64,000 bases of DNA from DATJPR01 sp963811705. Lineage in GTDB: Bacteria; Bacteroidota; Ignavibacteria; UBA10030; UBA6906. The notes under the pieces were generated by a model. It was not told where the DNA came from. It made no database searches and was given only the letters and a program-made list of their open reading frames with translations. The stretch lies in NCBI GenBank assembly GCA_963811705.1, contig CAWESL010000007.1, positions 620,001 through 684,000 of the forward strand. Direction: 5' to 3'. Shown here in pieces: positions 42,083-50,840 of this stretch; positions within the stretch are counted from its first letter, which is position 1, and every line of letters starts with the position of its first letter. The position numbers were made by a program, and so were the translations under genes.

Positions 42083-43063
42083 TCAGCGCTTATGTTCCAA
42101 CGGGCGGTTTGTCTTGGCCGTATCGGTCTTCGCTTCATTCCCGGTCTTCACGGTCGTGTGGCCGGGCTCTGCCGGCACTCCCGTCGGCGATGAAGGGGGA
42201 GGCGGAAGCGGCTGGGCTGGTGGGGGAGATTTCACGGGTCTCTTCGACTGGCCTCTGTCGGGATTGTTGGTGGCCGGCGGGGGCGTAGAGACGTCGCCGC
42301 GTTTCTGTCCCACGGGGAGATCCATGGGCGACTGCGTCGGCGGCGTGGTGGGAGGAGGGGGCTGGCTCACACCGAAGGGCTCATCAGACCGGAGTTCGAC
42401 ACGCTGCAACTCCCTGCCGTGCTGCGTATACGGTTGCGACTCGGTCCGGTATCGCGGCACCTCTTCTCCGCGCGTCTTGCCGATCAGCCTGGCATCCGGT
42501 GGACTCGTTCTCGGAGCACCGGACAATCGGGGATATTCTCGATAGCGATGAGCATCGATATCCGGAGTGACGAAGTCACGCGCATCGACAAACGACCACC
42601 ATCGTCCGGTGACATCGTCATCCGGTCGGGGGATCGCGATGCCTCGCGGCGGAAGAGGCGCCCATCCGACAAAGTCGTCCGTGACGAACCACGCGACTCT
42701 TGCCGGAGACCATTGGTATCCCGGGACCCAGAGCCACCCGAGCGTGTCGTCGTATTCCCAGAAGCCATAGTGGTACACCACCCACCCGAACCGTTCATCG
42801 CTCATCCAGATCCAACCGCGATCCGTCCATTCCCACTGGCCGATGCGGTACGGGGACCAATCATTCGGAACATTCGGCCTCCACACTTCGCCGCGTCCCG
42901 GGACCGTCTCCCATGCGCCGTAGCCATCGAGCATGGAGAATTCCTGTTCGGGTGATGATGGAGTGATCAGACGGTTCGGTTCCGGACGATCAACGCCTCC
43001 ACTGCATCCGACAAACGCGGCGATCATGATGATGGTTCGAAGAATGCTTCCCGCTCGCAGCAT
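42083..43063 (-). CDS. Tryptophan/tyrosine-rich lipoprotein with proline-rich tail (DUF6600-like)
   Basis: 326 residues: short export signal ending in FVGC, so Cys20 is a probable lipidation site; then repeated W-rich motifs (DWSPYRIGQWEW, GWIWMSDERFGWVVYHYGFW, GWLWVPGYQW, VGWAPLPPRG) typical of DUF6600-like surface proteins; then a long Pro/Thr/Lys-rich tail with PPPP runs. GGAAGAGG lies 6-13 nt before ATG 43061-43063. Function unknown; it is the last gene of the dut-rsmI-cysE-cysK run (39-nt gap). Confidence 0.72.
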   Translation of the reverse strand: MLRAGSILRTIIMIAAFVGCSGGVDRPEPNRLITPSSPEQEFSMLDGYGAWETVPGRGEVWRPNVPNDWSPYRIGQWEWTDRGWIWMSDERFGWVVYHYGFWEYDDTLGWLWVPGYQWSPARVAWFVTDDFVGWAPLPPRGIAIPRPDDDVTGRWWSFVDARDFVTPDIDAHRYREYPRLSGAPRTSPPDARLIGKTRGEEVPRYRTESQPYTQHGRELQRVELRSDEPFGVSQPPPPTTPPTQSPMDLPVGQKRGDVSTPPPATNNPDRGQSKRPVKSPPPAQPLPPPPSSPTGVPAEPGHTTVKTGNEAKTDTAKTNRPLEHKR

Positions 43064-43102
43064 GCATGCCTCTTCCTTTGTCCAAATCATGAATGCAATG
43101 TA

Positions 43103-44014
43103 TCAAAAGAGATCTTCGATTGAAAGGTACCGTTCACCCGTGTCATAGCAGAATGTCAGAATACGCTTCCCTTTGGGGAGTTCGGGAAGTTTTTTTGCCA
43201 CGGCAGCGAGCGCCGCACCGGAGGAGATCCCCACAAAGATCCCCTCCTCCTGCGCGGCACGCCGTGTATAGGCAAACGCCTCCTCCTTTGTGATCTGAAT
43301 TGTGCCGTCAAGGAGTGCCGTATGAAGGTTCTTGGGGATGAATCCCGCGCCCAATCCCTGCAACGGATGGGGGCCGGGAGCTCCTCCGCTGATCACCGCC
43401 GATGCCGCGGGTTCCACGGCGTAGGTTTTCAGAGCGGGAAATTTCGCCTTGAGTATTTCCGCACATCCGGTGATATGGCCGCCCGTGCCGACCCCCGTAA
43501 TGAGAACGTCGATGCCGTCGGGGAAATCGTCGATGATTTCTTTCGCCGTCGTCCGGCGATGGATTTCGATGTTCGCAGGGTTGTCGAATTGCCCCGGCAT
43601 CCAGGCACGGGGATTTTCTTTCAGCATCTCTTCCGCGCGCGCGATCGCCCCCTTCATCCCCTTCTCGCGCGGGGTCAATTCGAACGTGGCCCCATACGCC
43701 GACATGATCTTTCGCCGCTCGACGGACATCGAATCCGGCATGACCAGGACAAGCTTGTACCCCTTGACAGCGCAGACCATCGCCAGTCCCACGCCAGTAT
43801 TACCGGACGTCGGTTCGACGATCACGCTGTCCTTCTTCAGGATGCCCTTGCGTTCGGCGTCCTCGATCATGCTCAGCCCGATGCGGTCTTTGATGCTCCC
43901 CCCGGGGTTTGCCCGCTCCAGCTTCATCCACACTTCGGCCTGGTCGCCGAACAATCGGTTGATGCGGACATGGGGGGTACGCCCGATCGTTTCAAGAATC
44001 GTTGCAGCTCTCAT
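43103..44014 (-). CDS. cysK: Cysteine synthase (O-acetylserine sulfhydrylase)
   Basis: PLP enzyme making cysteine from O-acetylserine and sulfide. 303 residues; PLP-binding Lys42 in NPGGSIKDR, substrate loop EPTSGNTGVGLA, phosphate-binding GVGTGGHITG. Length and motifs match CysK rather than cystathionine beta-synthase (no CBS domains). It follows the serine acetyltransferase gene by 24 nt, giving both steps of cysteine synthesis in one unit. Confidence 0.95.
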   Translation of the reverse strand: MRAATILETIGRTPHVRINRLFGDQAEVWMKLERANPGGSIKDRIGLSMIEDAERKGILKKDSVIVEPTSGNTGVGLAMVCAVKGYKLVLVMPDSMSVERRKIMSAYGATFELTPREKGMKGAIARAEEMLKENPRAWMPGQFDNPANIEIHRRTTAKEIIDDFPDGIDVLITGVGTGGHITGCAEILKAKFPALKTYAVEPAASAVISGGAPGPHPLQGLGAGFIPKNLHTALLDGTIQITKEEAFAYTRRAAQEEGIFVGISSGAALAAVAKKLPELPKGKRILTFCYDTGERYLSIEDLF

Positions 44015-44038
44015 CGATTTCCTCCTGCTCCCTGTTCG

Positions 44039-44887
44039 TTAAATGGAAAAATCCACACCGATCACTTCGTCGCGTTTGTCCCGGACGCGAACCTCGCTCT
44101 TGTGATACACGACCGAATGCGGCGGAACGCTTTCGGTCAGCCAGACGTTTCCACCGATCACACTGTCGTGCCCGATCACCGTTTCGCCGCCGAGGATGGT
44201 GGCGTTGGAGTAGATCACCGTATTGTTTTCGATCGTCGGGTGGCGTTTGTGCGAGGCCAGCGACTTATCGACGCTCAGCGCGCCCAGGGTCACTCCCTGA
44301 TAGAGTTTGACATTATCGCCGATCAGGCTGGTTTCGCCGATCACGATCCCCGTTCCATGGTCGATGCAGAGCGAACGTCCGATCACTGCGCCCGGATGGA
44401 TATCGATTCCTGTGCGTTGATGGGCACTTTCGGTCAGAATGCGGGGAAAGATCGGAACATCCATCGCATAGAATTCATGCGCGATGCGGTAGATCGCGAT
44501 CGCGTAAAATCCCGGGTACGCCGAGATCACCTCGTCCACGCTTTCCGCCGCCGGGTCGCCCCGGTGGATCGCCTCCGCATCGAGGAGAAGCTCGCGATAG
44601 ATGGTCGGGACCGCCCGCGAAAACCGATCCGCCACTTCGGCGACGGTGCAGTGCATTTGCGGCTCGAGCGGCTGCAATACCGTACGAAGGTCCCGCAGGA
44701 GGATCCTGAACTGCCCTTCGATTTCCGATTCGGAATAGAACACCTCGTCGGAAAAGTGGGGGAACATCAGTTCAAGCAGCTCCTCGATAAAACGCGCGGC
44801 CTTCGCCTTCACCGGCAGCGAAACCTGCCGGGCCGTCCTGAGGCTCAAGAGTTCCCGGATAAACTGCTCGTGTGACACCGTTTCCAT
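44039..44887 (-). CDS. cysE: Serine O-acetyltransferase
   Basis: Acetylates serine to O-acetylserine, the substrate of the adjacent CysK. 282 residues: helical N-terminal region (about 1-140), then left-handed beta-helix hexapeptide repeats with IDIHPGAVIGRSLCIDHGTG and GETSLIGDNVKLYQGVTLG. His187-type catalytic residues (DIHPGA, DHGTG) are present. It resembles the EpsC/SrpH-like long branch of the family. The C-terminus does not end in the Ile-rich CysK-docking tail exactly as in E. coli, but does end in Ile. Confidence 0.93.
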   Translation of the reverse strand: METVSHEQFIRELLSLRTARQVSLPVKAKAARFIEELLELMFPHFSDEVFYSESEIEGQFRILLRDLRTVLQPLEPQMHCTVAEVADRFSRAVPTIYRELLLDAEAIHRGDPAAESVDEVISAYPGFYAIAIYRIAHEFYAMDVPIFPRILTESAHQRTGIDIHPGAVIGRSLCIDHGTGIVIGETSLIGDNVKLYQGVTLGALSVDKSLASHKRHPTIENNTVIYSNATILGGETVIGHDSVIGGNVWLTESVPPHSVVYHKSEVRVRDKRDEVIGVDFSI

Positions 44888-44898
44888 GCATCACCTTT

Positions 44899-45612
44899 TC
44901 AGTTGGAGGGGCGTGACGACGACGATCGCCCTTCGATGATCACAACGAACTCCCCTTTGATTTCCTTTTGGCCGAGTTGCCTGGCAAGACTGTCTGCCGT
45001 GCCGTGGTAGATCTTTTCGTCGGGCATCGTGAGGTTGTACGCGATACAGATGCGCCGCCCCGCGAATGCTTCAGCGAGATCATGCAGGAGTGAAGAAAGC
45101 CGGTACGGGGTGTCCATCAGCACGGTGGTCCGTCGCTCAGTCAGGAGTTGACGCAGCTCCGCGCGCCGGCGTTCTTTTTTGGGAGACAGCCACCCGTAGT
45201 AGAGAAATTGGTCCAGGGAAAAGCCGGACACGATGAGCGCGGGCAACAACGACGATGCCCCGGGAACCGGGACGATCCGGATCCCCGAGCCGATCGCCCG
45301 TTCGACCAGGAGTTTTCCGGGATCGGAAAAGACGGGGGTGCCGCCATCCGAGACGAGAGCGACCGAGCGGCCGTTCTTGAGGTACTCGAGAATATGATAC
45401 GTGGCGGCAGCCTCGTTATGTTCGTTGAGTTCTTCGGTCGGGCGCTCAATATGGAAGTGCCTCAGCAAGCGTTCTCCCTCGCGGCGTTCCTCGTAGACGA
45501 TCACATCAACGATTTTCAGGGTCTCGAGAGCCCGCAATGTGATGTCATCGTAGTTCCCGATGGGGGTGGCGACCAGATACAATGTGCCGGATCCCTTTGT
45601 CTCTTCGCCCAT
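44899..45612 (-). CDS. rsmI: 16S rRNA (cytidine1402-2'-O)-methyltransferase RsmI
   Basis: Methylates the 2'-O of C1402 in the 16S rRNA decoding centre using AdoMet. 237 residues of the SpoU-unrelated tetrapyrrole-methylase fold: LYLVATPIGNYDDITLRA at the N-terminus, VSDGGTPVFSDPG and IVPVPGASSLLPALIVSG. ATG 45610-45612 was preferred; a TTG three codons upstream with AGGA near it is an alternative. Ends 11 nt before cysE. Confidence 0.93.
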   Translation of the reverse strand: MGEETKGSGTLYLVATPIGNYDDITLRALETLKIVDVIVYEERREGERLLRHFHIERPTEELNEHNEAAATYHILEYLKNGRSVALVSDGGTPVFSDPGKLLVERAIGSGIRIVPVPGASSLLPALIVSGFSLDQFLYYGWLSPKKERRRAELRQLLTERRTTVLMDTPYRLSSLLHDLAEAFAGRRICIAYNLTMPDEKIYHGTADSLARQLGQKEIKGEFVVIIEGRSSSSRPSN

Positions 45613-45643
45613 CGCAGCCAATCCTGTTTGAGTAGGGGAAACG

Positions 45644-46114
45644 TCAGGCGTTGTTCGAGCCGGTGCCGCTATGACCGAACCCGCCGCTTCCGCGTGCGGT
45701 TTCGCTCAAAGAATCCTCCTCCTGCCACGAAACCCGGGAATACCGCGCGACGATCATTTGCGCGATGCGGTCGCCCCGATGAATGACGAAATCGTGCGCT
45801 CCGAAATTCGTGAGGATAATCTTCACTTCCCCCCGGTAGTCGGCATCGATCGTCCCGGGTGCATTGAGGATGCCCACCTTGTGCTTCAACGCCAGGCCGC
45901 TCCGTGGTCGTACCTGCGCTTCGAACCCCGGGGGGAGGGCGATCGCAAAGCCGGTGGGGACAAGGAGCGTTTCTCCCGCCTTCAAGACGATCTCTCCAGG
46001 GACGGCAGCGCAGAGATCCATTCCTGCCGATCCTTCCGTCGCATAGGAGGGGAGCGAGATGTCGCCGTTGTCCGGGCCGACGCGCGTAATGTGCACTACC
46101 AGTTTTTCGGTCAT
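45644..46114 (-). CDS. dut: Deoxyuridine triphosphatase (dUTPase)
   Basis: Hydrolyses dUTP to dUMP, protecting DNA from uracil and feeding thymidylate synthesis. 156 residues; all five motifs are seen: AGMDLCA, PRSGLALK, GTIDADYRGEV, GDRIAQM, and the glycine-rich C-terminal arm RGSGGFGHSGT. The start is ATG at 46112-46114 with GGAAGGAG directly upstream; a 22-codon extension overlaps the nuoF terminator and was rejected. Confidence 0.96.
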   Translation of the reverse strand: MTEKLVVHITRVGPDNGDISLPSYATEGSAGMDLCAAVPGEIVLKAGETLLVPTGFAIALPPGFEAQVRPRSGLALKHKVGILNAPGTIDADYRGEVKIILTNFGAHDFVIHRGDRIAQMIVARYSRVSWQEEDSLSETARGSGGFGHSGTGSNNA

Positions 46115-46120
46115 GCTCCT

Positions 46121-46159
46121 TCCAATAAAATGCCAAAGCCTCACAGGACTGTGAGGCTT
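46121..46159 (-). terminator. Rho-independent terminator after nuoF
   Basis: Minus strand perfect 11-bp stem AAGCCTCACAG/CTGTGAGGCTT (46136-46159), followed by TGGCATTTTATT. It lies between the nuoF stop and the dut start, ending the nuo run. Confidence 0.75.
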
Positions 46160-46187
46160 GTGGTGGACGAGGTCGTACAATCGCGGC

Positions 46188-47459
46188 CTAGGCGACCAAT
46201 TCCGCGCTCACAGTCGCGGGAGAAGGCCTGATACATTTTTCAAATTCGTCACGGAACCGCTTGATCATGCTCTGGACCGGCCAGGCGGCAGCATCGCCGA
46301 GAGCACAGATCGTGTTCCCTTCGATGTTGTTCGCGATGTCGAGCAGCAGATCGAGGTCCGCTGCGGTGGCTTGCCCCTCCTCGAACCGGCGCAGTATCTT
46401 CGACATCCATCCTGTTCCTTCGCGGCAGGGAGTGCATTGCCCACACGACTCGTGATGATAAAAGTCGGTGATCCGCCGGATGACTTTGATCAGGTTGGTA
46501 TCTTCGTCCATCACGATCAAACCCGCGGTCCCGACGGAGGATCCCGCCGCTTTCAGGCCATCGGCGTCCATCGTGATCCCGGCTATCTGCTCTCCGCGGA
46601 CAATCATGGTTGACGAGCCGCCGGGGATGATGGCTTTGATCGTTTTCCCGCCCGCCACGCCTCCCGCGTACTTCTCGATGATGGTGGTGAGGAGTTCGCC
46701 CGTCGCCATCTCGTAGACGCCGGGCTTGTTCACATGACCGCTCACCCCGACAAGGATCGGGCCGGGATGTTTCGGGGCGCCGATCTTCGCATAGGCTTCC
46801 CAGCCGAGCCGGAGGATGACGGGAACGTTTGCCAGCGTCTCGACATTATTGATGGTCGTCGGGCAACCCCAAAGACCATTTTGTGCGGGGAACGGCGGCT
46901 TCACGCGTGGGTAGCCCCGTTTTCCCTCGAGAGAATTCATCAGAGCGGACTCTTCCCCGCAAATGTACGCTCCGGCCCCGCGGTGCAGGAAAAGGTCCGT
47001 GCTGAACGAGGAGCCGAGGACATTCTGTCCGATATACCCCTTCGCATAAGCCTCATCCACCGCCTTCTGGACCAGCGTGATCCAGTGATTGTACTCACCG
47101 CGGATGTAGAGGTAGGCCGTCTTCACACCCATGGCGTAACACGCGATCACGATTCCTTCGATGACAAGGTGCGGATTACTCTCGAAGATCTGCCGGTCCT
47201 TGAACGTTCCCGGCTCGCTTTCGTCGCCGTTGACGCAGAGATATTTCGGTTTGTCGGTCGTCTTCGGCATGAAGGTCCACTTCAAACCGGTCGGGAAACA
47301 GGCACCCCCGCGCCCACGCAGGTTTGACTTTTTCACCTCGTCGGTGACCTCTTCGGGCTTCATGCCCAGCGCTTTCCGCAACATCGCGTACCCGCCGTGG
47401 GCTTCGTAGACGTCGATCCGGTGCAAGTCGGGAATTTGCGGGAGGAGGAGCGGTTCCAT
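46188..47459 (-). CDS. nuoF: NADH-quinone oxidoreductase subunit F
   Basis: NADH- and FMN-binding subunit of complex I, the electron entry point. 423 residues; FMN/NADH loop GRGGACFPTGLKW, NADH-binding GAGAYICGEESALMNSLEG, and the N3 [4Fe-4S] motif ESCGQCTPCREG with a later Cys in NTICALGD. It begins 1 nt after the nuoE stop. A terminator follows directly, so no nuoG or later subunit is cotranscribed here. Confidence 0.96.
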   Translation of the reverse strand: MEPLLLPQIPDLHRIDVYEAHGGYAMLRKALGMKPEEVTDEVKKSNLRGRGGACFPTGLKWTFMPKTTDKPKYLCVNGDESEPGTFKDRQIFESNPHLVIEGIVIACYAMGVKTAYLYIRGEYNHWITLVQKAVDEAYAKGYIGQNVLGSSFSTDLFLHRGAGAYICGEESALMNSLEGKRGYPRVKPPFPAQNGLWGCPTTINNVETLANVPVILRLGWEAYAKIGAPKHPGPILVGVSGHVNKPGVYEMATGELLTTIIEKYAGGVAGGKTIKAIIPGGSSTMIVRGEQIAGITMDADGLKAAGSSVGTAGLIVMDEDTNLIKVIRRITDFYHHESCGQCTPCREGTGWMSKILRRFEEGQATAADLDLLLDIANNIEGNTICALGDAAAWPVQSMIKRFRDEFEKCIRPSPATVSAELVA

Positions 47460-47460
47460 G

Positions 47461-47940
47461 TCACTTCAACTCATTGAGAATGGTATCGATTTTTGCCGTG
47501 TCGAGATTTTCGTAGTAGGTGTCGCCGACCTGCATTGCCGGCGCGCCGCCGCACGCTCCGAGACATTCCGCCTCGACCAGGGTGAAACGGTCGTCGGGCG
47601 TTGTCTCCCCGACACCGATGTGAAGTCTCTCCTGGATATGCTGGAGGATCCGGTCGCTGTTCCTGATCATGCAGGAGACATTCGTGCACACCTCGATCTT
47701 GTGCCTTCCGACAGGCCGCTTGTTGTACATCGTATAGAACGTCACAACGCCGAGGACATCATGGTAGGGCATCGCCAGCAAGTCAGCGACTTCCTTCATC
47801 CCCTCTTCCGACACCCAGCCATTTTCGTCTTGCCACATCCAGAGCGCAGCCAGGACAACGGATTGTGGGTTCTGATAGCGAGCTTTCAGAGCTTCGATTT
47901 TCTCTTTGCTTTCTGCGGAAAGCATACGCGCCTGTGCCAT
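47461..47940 (-). CDS. nuoE: NADH-quinone oxidoreductase subunit E
   Basis: Thioredoxin-like [2Fe-2S] subunit of the complex I dehydrogenase module. 159 residues; cluster ligands in VCTNVSCM and ECLGACGGAP. No clear Shine-Dalgarno precedes the ATG at 47938-47940; repeat R6 copy b begins about 8 nt upstream, which may affect initiation. A second Met five codons in is an alternative start. Confidence 0.95.
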   Translation of the reverse strand: MAQARMLSAESKEKIEALKARYQNPQSVVLAALWMWQDENGWVSEEGMKEVADLLAMPYHDVLGVVTFYTMYNKRPVGRHKIEVCTNVSCMIRNSDRILQHIQERLHIGVGETTPDDRFTLVEAECLGACGGAPAMQVGDTYYENLDTAKIDTILNELK

Positions 47941-47947
47941 GTTATGC

Positions 47948-47975
47948 TATGAGAATGAAGTACGACGTATGAAGC
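47948..47975. repeat. GAAGTACGACGTATG word repeat (family R6, copy b)
   Basis: AATGAAGTACGACGTATGA matches the copy at 22954-22978. It lies immediately 5' of nuoE. Confidence 0.5.
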
Positions 47976-48002
47976 AGTTCAAGAAACGATCAAGCGAAGC
48001 GC

Positions 48003-48062
48003 AATTGGGAATTGGCAGTTGGGAATTTCCAAGTGGGAATTCGGAACTGCCAATTTCCAATT
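48003..48062. repeat. AATTGGGAATTGG inverted repeat (family R4) between nuoD and nuoE
   Basis: Arms AATTGGGAATTGGCAGTT (48003-48020) and AACTGCCAATTTCCAATT (48045-48062) pair over 18 positions with one G-T wobble. The 24-nt loop carries two further GGGAATT words. Transcribed, this makes one of the strongest hairpins in the window inside the nuo run. Confidence 0.8.
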
Positions 48063-48070
48063 CATCTGTG

Positions 48071-48104
48071 TCTCCCGATCTCCCCCTCTCCCATTTCCCC
48101 CTTC
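48071..48104. repeat. TCTCCCGATCTCCCCCTC repeat (family R3, copy b)
   Basis: Pyrimidine-rich tract matching 23019-23043 (shared GATCTCCCCCTC). It abuts the nuoD stop codon. Confidence 0.6.
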
Positions 48105-49358
48105 TCATTTGTCGGCTTCACCCATGACGGGATCCAGGCTCCCGATGATTGCGACAATATCCGAGATCATCCCGCCTTTGACCATCAGCGGCAGGGCCTG
48201 GAGATTCGTCATCGACGGCGAGCGGATCTTCATGCGCCACGGTTGGCCTGTTCCGTCACTGACGATATAAAACCCCAATTCGCCTTTCGACGATTCGATC
48301 GCAGAGTAGATTTCCCCGACCGGCGGGTCGACGCCGATGTTGATCAACATGAAATCGTGGATCAGTTCTTCCATCTTCGTGTAGGTCCGTCCCTTTTCCG
48401 GGAGGACGCGCTTCGGCTCATCGGCGCGGAAGGGGCCCTCGGGCAACTTATCAAGCGCCTGGCGGAGGATCTTCGCGCTTTCCCGCATCTCCGCAATCCG
48501 AACGTAGAATCTCGCCAGCGCATCGCTCTCCGTCGCCGTGATGACGTTGAAATCCAGCTCGTCATACACGAGATACGGATTGTCCCGCCGCAGGTCGCGC
48601 GCGACGCCGGCAGCACGGAGGATCGGGCCCGTGAGGCCCAGGCCGACGACCTGTTCGCGTGAAAGGTATCCCACGCCTTCACACCGGTCGATGAAGATCC
48701 TGTTGGTTCGGAGAAGTTGCTCGACTTCGCGAACGTCCTGTTCAAATTCCGCGAGGAAGGCCTCGAGCATCGTCGTGCATTGCGGCGTCCAGTCCTGCGA
48801 CGTCCCGCCGATGCGTGTGTAGCTGGTGGTGAATCGTGCTCCGGTCAGCACGTCGTACACATCGAGGATCTTCTCACGCTCCCGGAATGTCCACAGGAGG
48901 ACCGTCAGCGCACCGACGTCCATCGCCATGCTTCCTGTGGCGACGAGATGCGAGGCAATCCGTGCCATCTCGCAGCAGAGCACCCGGATGTACTTTGCGC
49001 GGACGGGCAACTCGATCCCCGCGAGTTTCTCGACGGCCATTGCGTAGCCGACGTTGTTTGAAATGGGGGAAAGATAATCGAGGCGGTCGGTATGCGGAAT
49101 GAATTCGTGGTACGTCGTATTCTCCGCGATCTTCTCATACCCGCGGTGCAGGTAGCCGAGTTCGGGCACGGCCGCGACGACGGTTTCGCCGTCCAGCTTC
49201 ACCAGGAGTCGCAGAACTCCGTGCGTCGCCGGATGCTGGGGTCCCATATTGAGGATCATGGAGTTCTCCAGCGGGTCGTCGACGATGACGGACGTGTCCT
49301 GGTCTTCCAGGGCGGTGAGGATCTTGCTTTTGCGGGTCTCTTCTGATCGTGAAGTCAT
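48105..49358 (-). CDS. nuoD: NADH-quinone oxidoreductase subunit D
   Basis: 49-kDa-type quinone-site subunit of complex I. 417 residues; NMGPQHPATHGVLRLL near the N-terminus, GYLHRGYEKIAE, and the C-terminal DPVMGEADK in place of the hydrogenase-like cysteines, as usual. NuoC and NuoD are separate here. ATG 49356-49358 was chosen over an upstream extension. After its stop come repeats R3, R4 and R6 and then nuoE, 164 nt away, the only long gap in the nuo run. Confidence 0.96.
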   Translation of the reverse strand: MTSRSEETRKSKILTALEDQDTSVIVDDPLENSMILNMGPQHPATHGVLRLLVKLDGETVVAAVPELGYLHRGYEKIAENTTYHEFIPHTDRLDYLSPISNNVGYAMAVEKLAGIELPVRAKYIRVLCCEMARIASHLVATGSMAMDVGALTVLLWTFREREKILDVYDVLTGARFTTSYTRIGGTSQDWTPQCTTMLEAFLAEFEQDVREVEQLLRTNRIFIDRCEGVGYLSREQVVGLGLTGPILRAAGVARDLRRDNPYLVYDELDFNVITATESDALARFYVRIAEMRESAKILRQALDKLPEGPFRADEPKRVLPEKGRTYTKMEELIHDFMLINIGVDPPVGEIYSAIESSKGELGFYIVSDGTGQPWRMKIRSPSMTNLQALPLMVKGGMISDIVAIIGSLDPVMGEADK

Positions 49359-49411
49359 GCGATAGCAACAGTCCGATTGTCCATCCATGTCCTGCGGCGG
49401 GAGCAAGAAGC

Positions 49412-49897
49412 TTATCGACGCGGGAGCGGAAGCGAATCCGGGACGCCGAGAAGGGGGAAATCTTTCCGCAGAGGATAGTATTCAAATTCATCCGGCATAT
49501 AGAGCCGGCGGAGATCCGGATGTCCCTCGAACCGGATTCCGAACATGTCAAAGGTTTCCCGTTCGTGCCAGTTGGCGCCGGGCCAGACAGTCGTCACGGT
49601 GGGAACCACCGGGTGCTCCTCATCTGTCGCCACCTTCAAACGGAGATGACGCTTGTGGGTTGTGGAATACAGAATGTACACCACTTCAAATCGCTTGTCC
49701 GGCCGATACATGTCCACCCCGAGCACATCGATCACCAGATCGAACGCCAGAGCAGGATGGTCGCGGACGGTCTTTGCGACACTGGCGATCTCCTCCTTCT
49801 TCACGACGATCGCGAGATCGCCGCGAAATTCCGAATGTCCTTCGATGCTGCCGGGGTGTGCAGCGCTGAGTGCTGCGACGATTTCGTCGTTCGTCAT
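49412..49897 (-). CDS. nuoC: NADH-quinone oxidoreductase subunit C
   Basis: 30-kDa-type subunit of the complex I peripheral arm. 161 residues with the signature WHERETFDMFGIRFEGHPDLRR and the terminal YPLRKDFPL. The ATG at 49895-49897 overlaps the nuoB stop by 4 nt; the long upstream extension lies inside nuoB and was rejected. Confidence 0.95.
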   Translation of the reverse strand: MTNDEIVAALSAAHPGSIEGHSEFRGDLAIVVKKEEIASVAKTVRDHPALAFDLVIDVLGVDMYRPDKRFEVVYILYSTTHKRHLRLKVATDEEHPVVPTVTTVWPGANWHERETFDMFGIRFEGHPDLRRLYMPDEFEYYPLRKDFPLLGVPDSLPLPRR

Positions 49898-50415
49898 GAC
49901 GCAGGAGTTTCGGGAATGAATACCTGTTCGCCGTGGAACAGCTTGCCGAGGGTTCGGTCGCCTTCGATCTTCTTCTGGAGCGTCATCAACCCATTGAGCA
50001 ACGCTTCCGGTCGGGGTGGACATCCGGCGACGAAGACATCGACCGGGACAAACTGGTCGATCCCCTGCACCACCGAATACGACCGGAACATCCCGCCGGA
50101 CGAAGCGCAGGCGCCCATGGATATCACCCATTTGGGATCGGGCATCTGGTCATAGATCTTGCGGACGACTTTGGCCATCTTATAGGTGACCGTTCCCGCG
50201 ACGATCATCACGTCGCACTGGCGAGGGGTAAACCGCATCACCTCGGAACCAAAGCGTGAGATGTCGAACCGCGGCGACGCCGTCGCCATCATTTCGATCG
50301 CGCAGCACGAGATGCCCATCGGCATGGGCCAGAGGGAATTCTTCCGGGCCCAGTTGATGACTTCGTCCAGCCGCGTTGTCAGAAAACCGTCCTGCTGTAA
50401 TTTCTCTAACGCCAT
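49894..50415 (-). CDS. nuoB: NADH-quinone oxidoreductase subunit B
   Basis: Carries the N2 [4Fe-4S] cluster that reduces quinone. 173 residues; ligands in GISCCAIEMM (adjacent Cys pair), SMGACASSGG and AGCPPRPE. It overlaps nuoA by 10 nt and nuoC by 4 nt, consistent with tight coupling. Confidence 0.96.
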   Translation of the reverse strand: MALEKLQQDGFLTTRLDEVINWARKNSLWPMPMGISCCAIEMMATASPRFDISRFGSEVMRFTPRQCDVMIVAGTVTYKMAKVVRKIYDQMPDPKWVISMGACASSGGMFRSYSVVQGIDQFVPVDVFVAGCPPRPEALLNGLMTLQKKIEGDRTLGKLFHGEQVFIPETPAS

Positions 50416-50759
50416 TCCAACGCCCCCTTCTTCAAGATGTAAACATACCCCACGAGCAGCACGGCGATAAAGACCAGCATCGCGATAAACCCGTCCATTC
50501 CAAGAATCCGGAATTCGACTGCCCACGGATACATAAACGTGATTTCGATGTCAAAGACAATGAACAACATCGCCACCAGGTAGTACTTGACAGAGAACCG
50601 TTCACGGGCGGTCCGGACCGGCTCCATCCCGCTTTCGTACGTCGAAAGTTTTTCATCGGAGGGATGGCGGGGGCCAAGCCACTTGCTGAGGTTCACCATG
50701 GTGACAGCCGCAACGACTCCCAGCAGGATCATCACGCCGATGGGAAGATATTGTTCCAT
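50406..50759 (-). CDS. nuoA: NADH-quinone oxidoreductase subunit A
   Basis: 117-residue membrane subunit with three transmembrane helices (about 5-22, 60-80, 88-108) and the conserved loop ESGMEPVRTARERFSVKYYLVA that lines the quinone channel. First gene of the run; a predicted promoter lies about 52 nt upstream. Confidence 0.95.
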   Translation of the reverse strand: MEQYLPIGVMILLGVVAAVTMVNLSKWLGPRHPSDEKLSTYESGMEPVRTARERFSVKYYLVAMLFIVFDIEITFMYPWAVEFRILGMDGFIAMLVFIAVLLVGYVYILKKGALEWR

Positions 50760-50811
50760 CGTCTACCTTTGTAAACACGTACGGTCGGGAAGAAGTTTGG
50801 AAGTGCTGTAA

Positions 50812-50840
50812 AATGTAACGATTCGCCCCCTGAATGTCAA
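50812..50840 (-). promoter_or_regulatory. Predicted promoter of the nuoABCDEF run
   Basis: Minus strand TTGACA (50835-50840), exact 17-nt spacer, TACATT (50812-50817). Its -35 shares bases with the T-run of the preceding gene's terminator. Confidence 0.6.
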
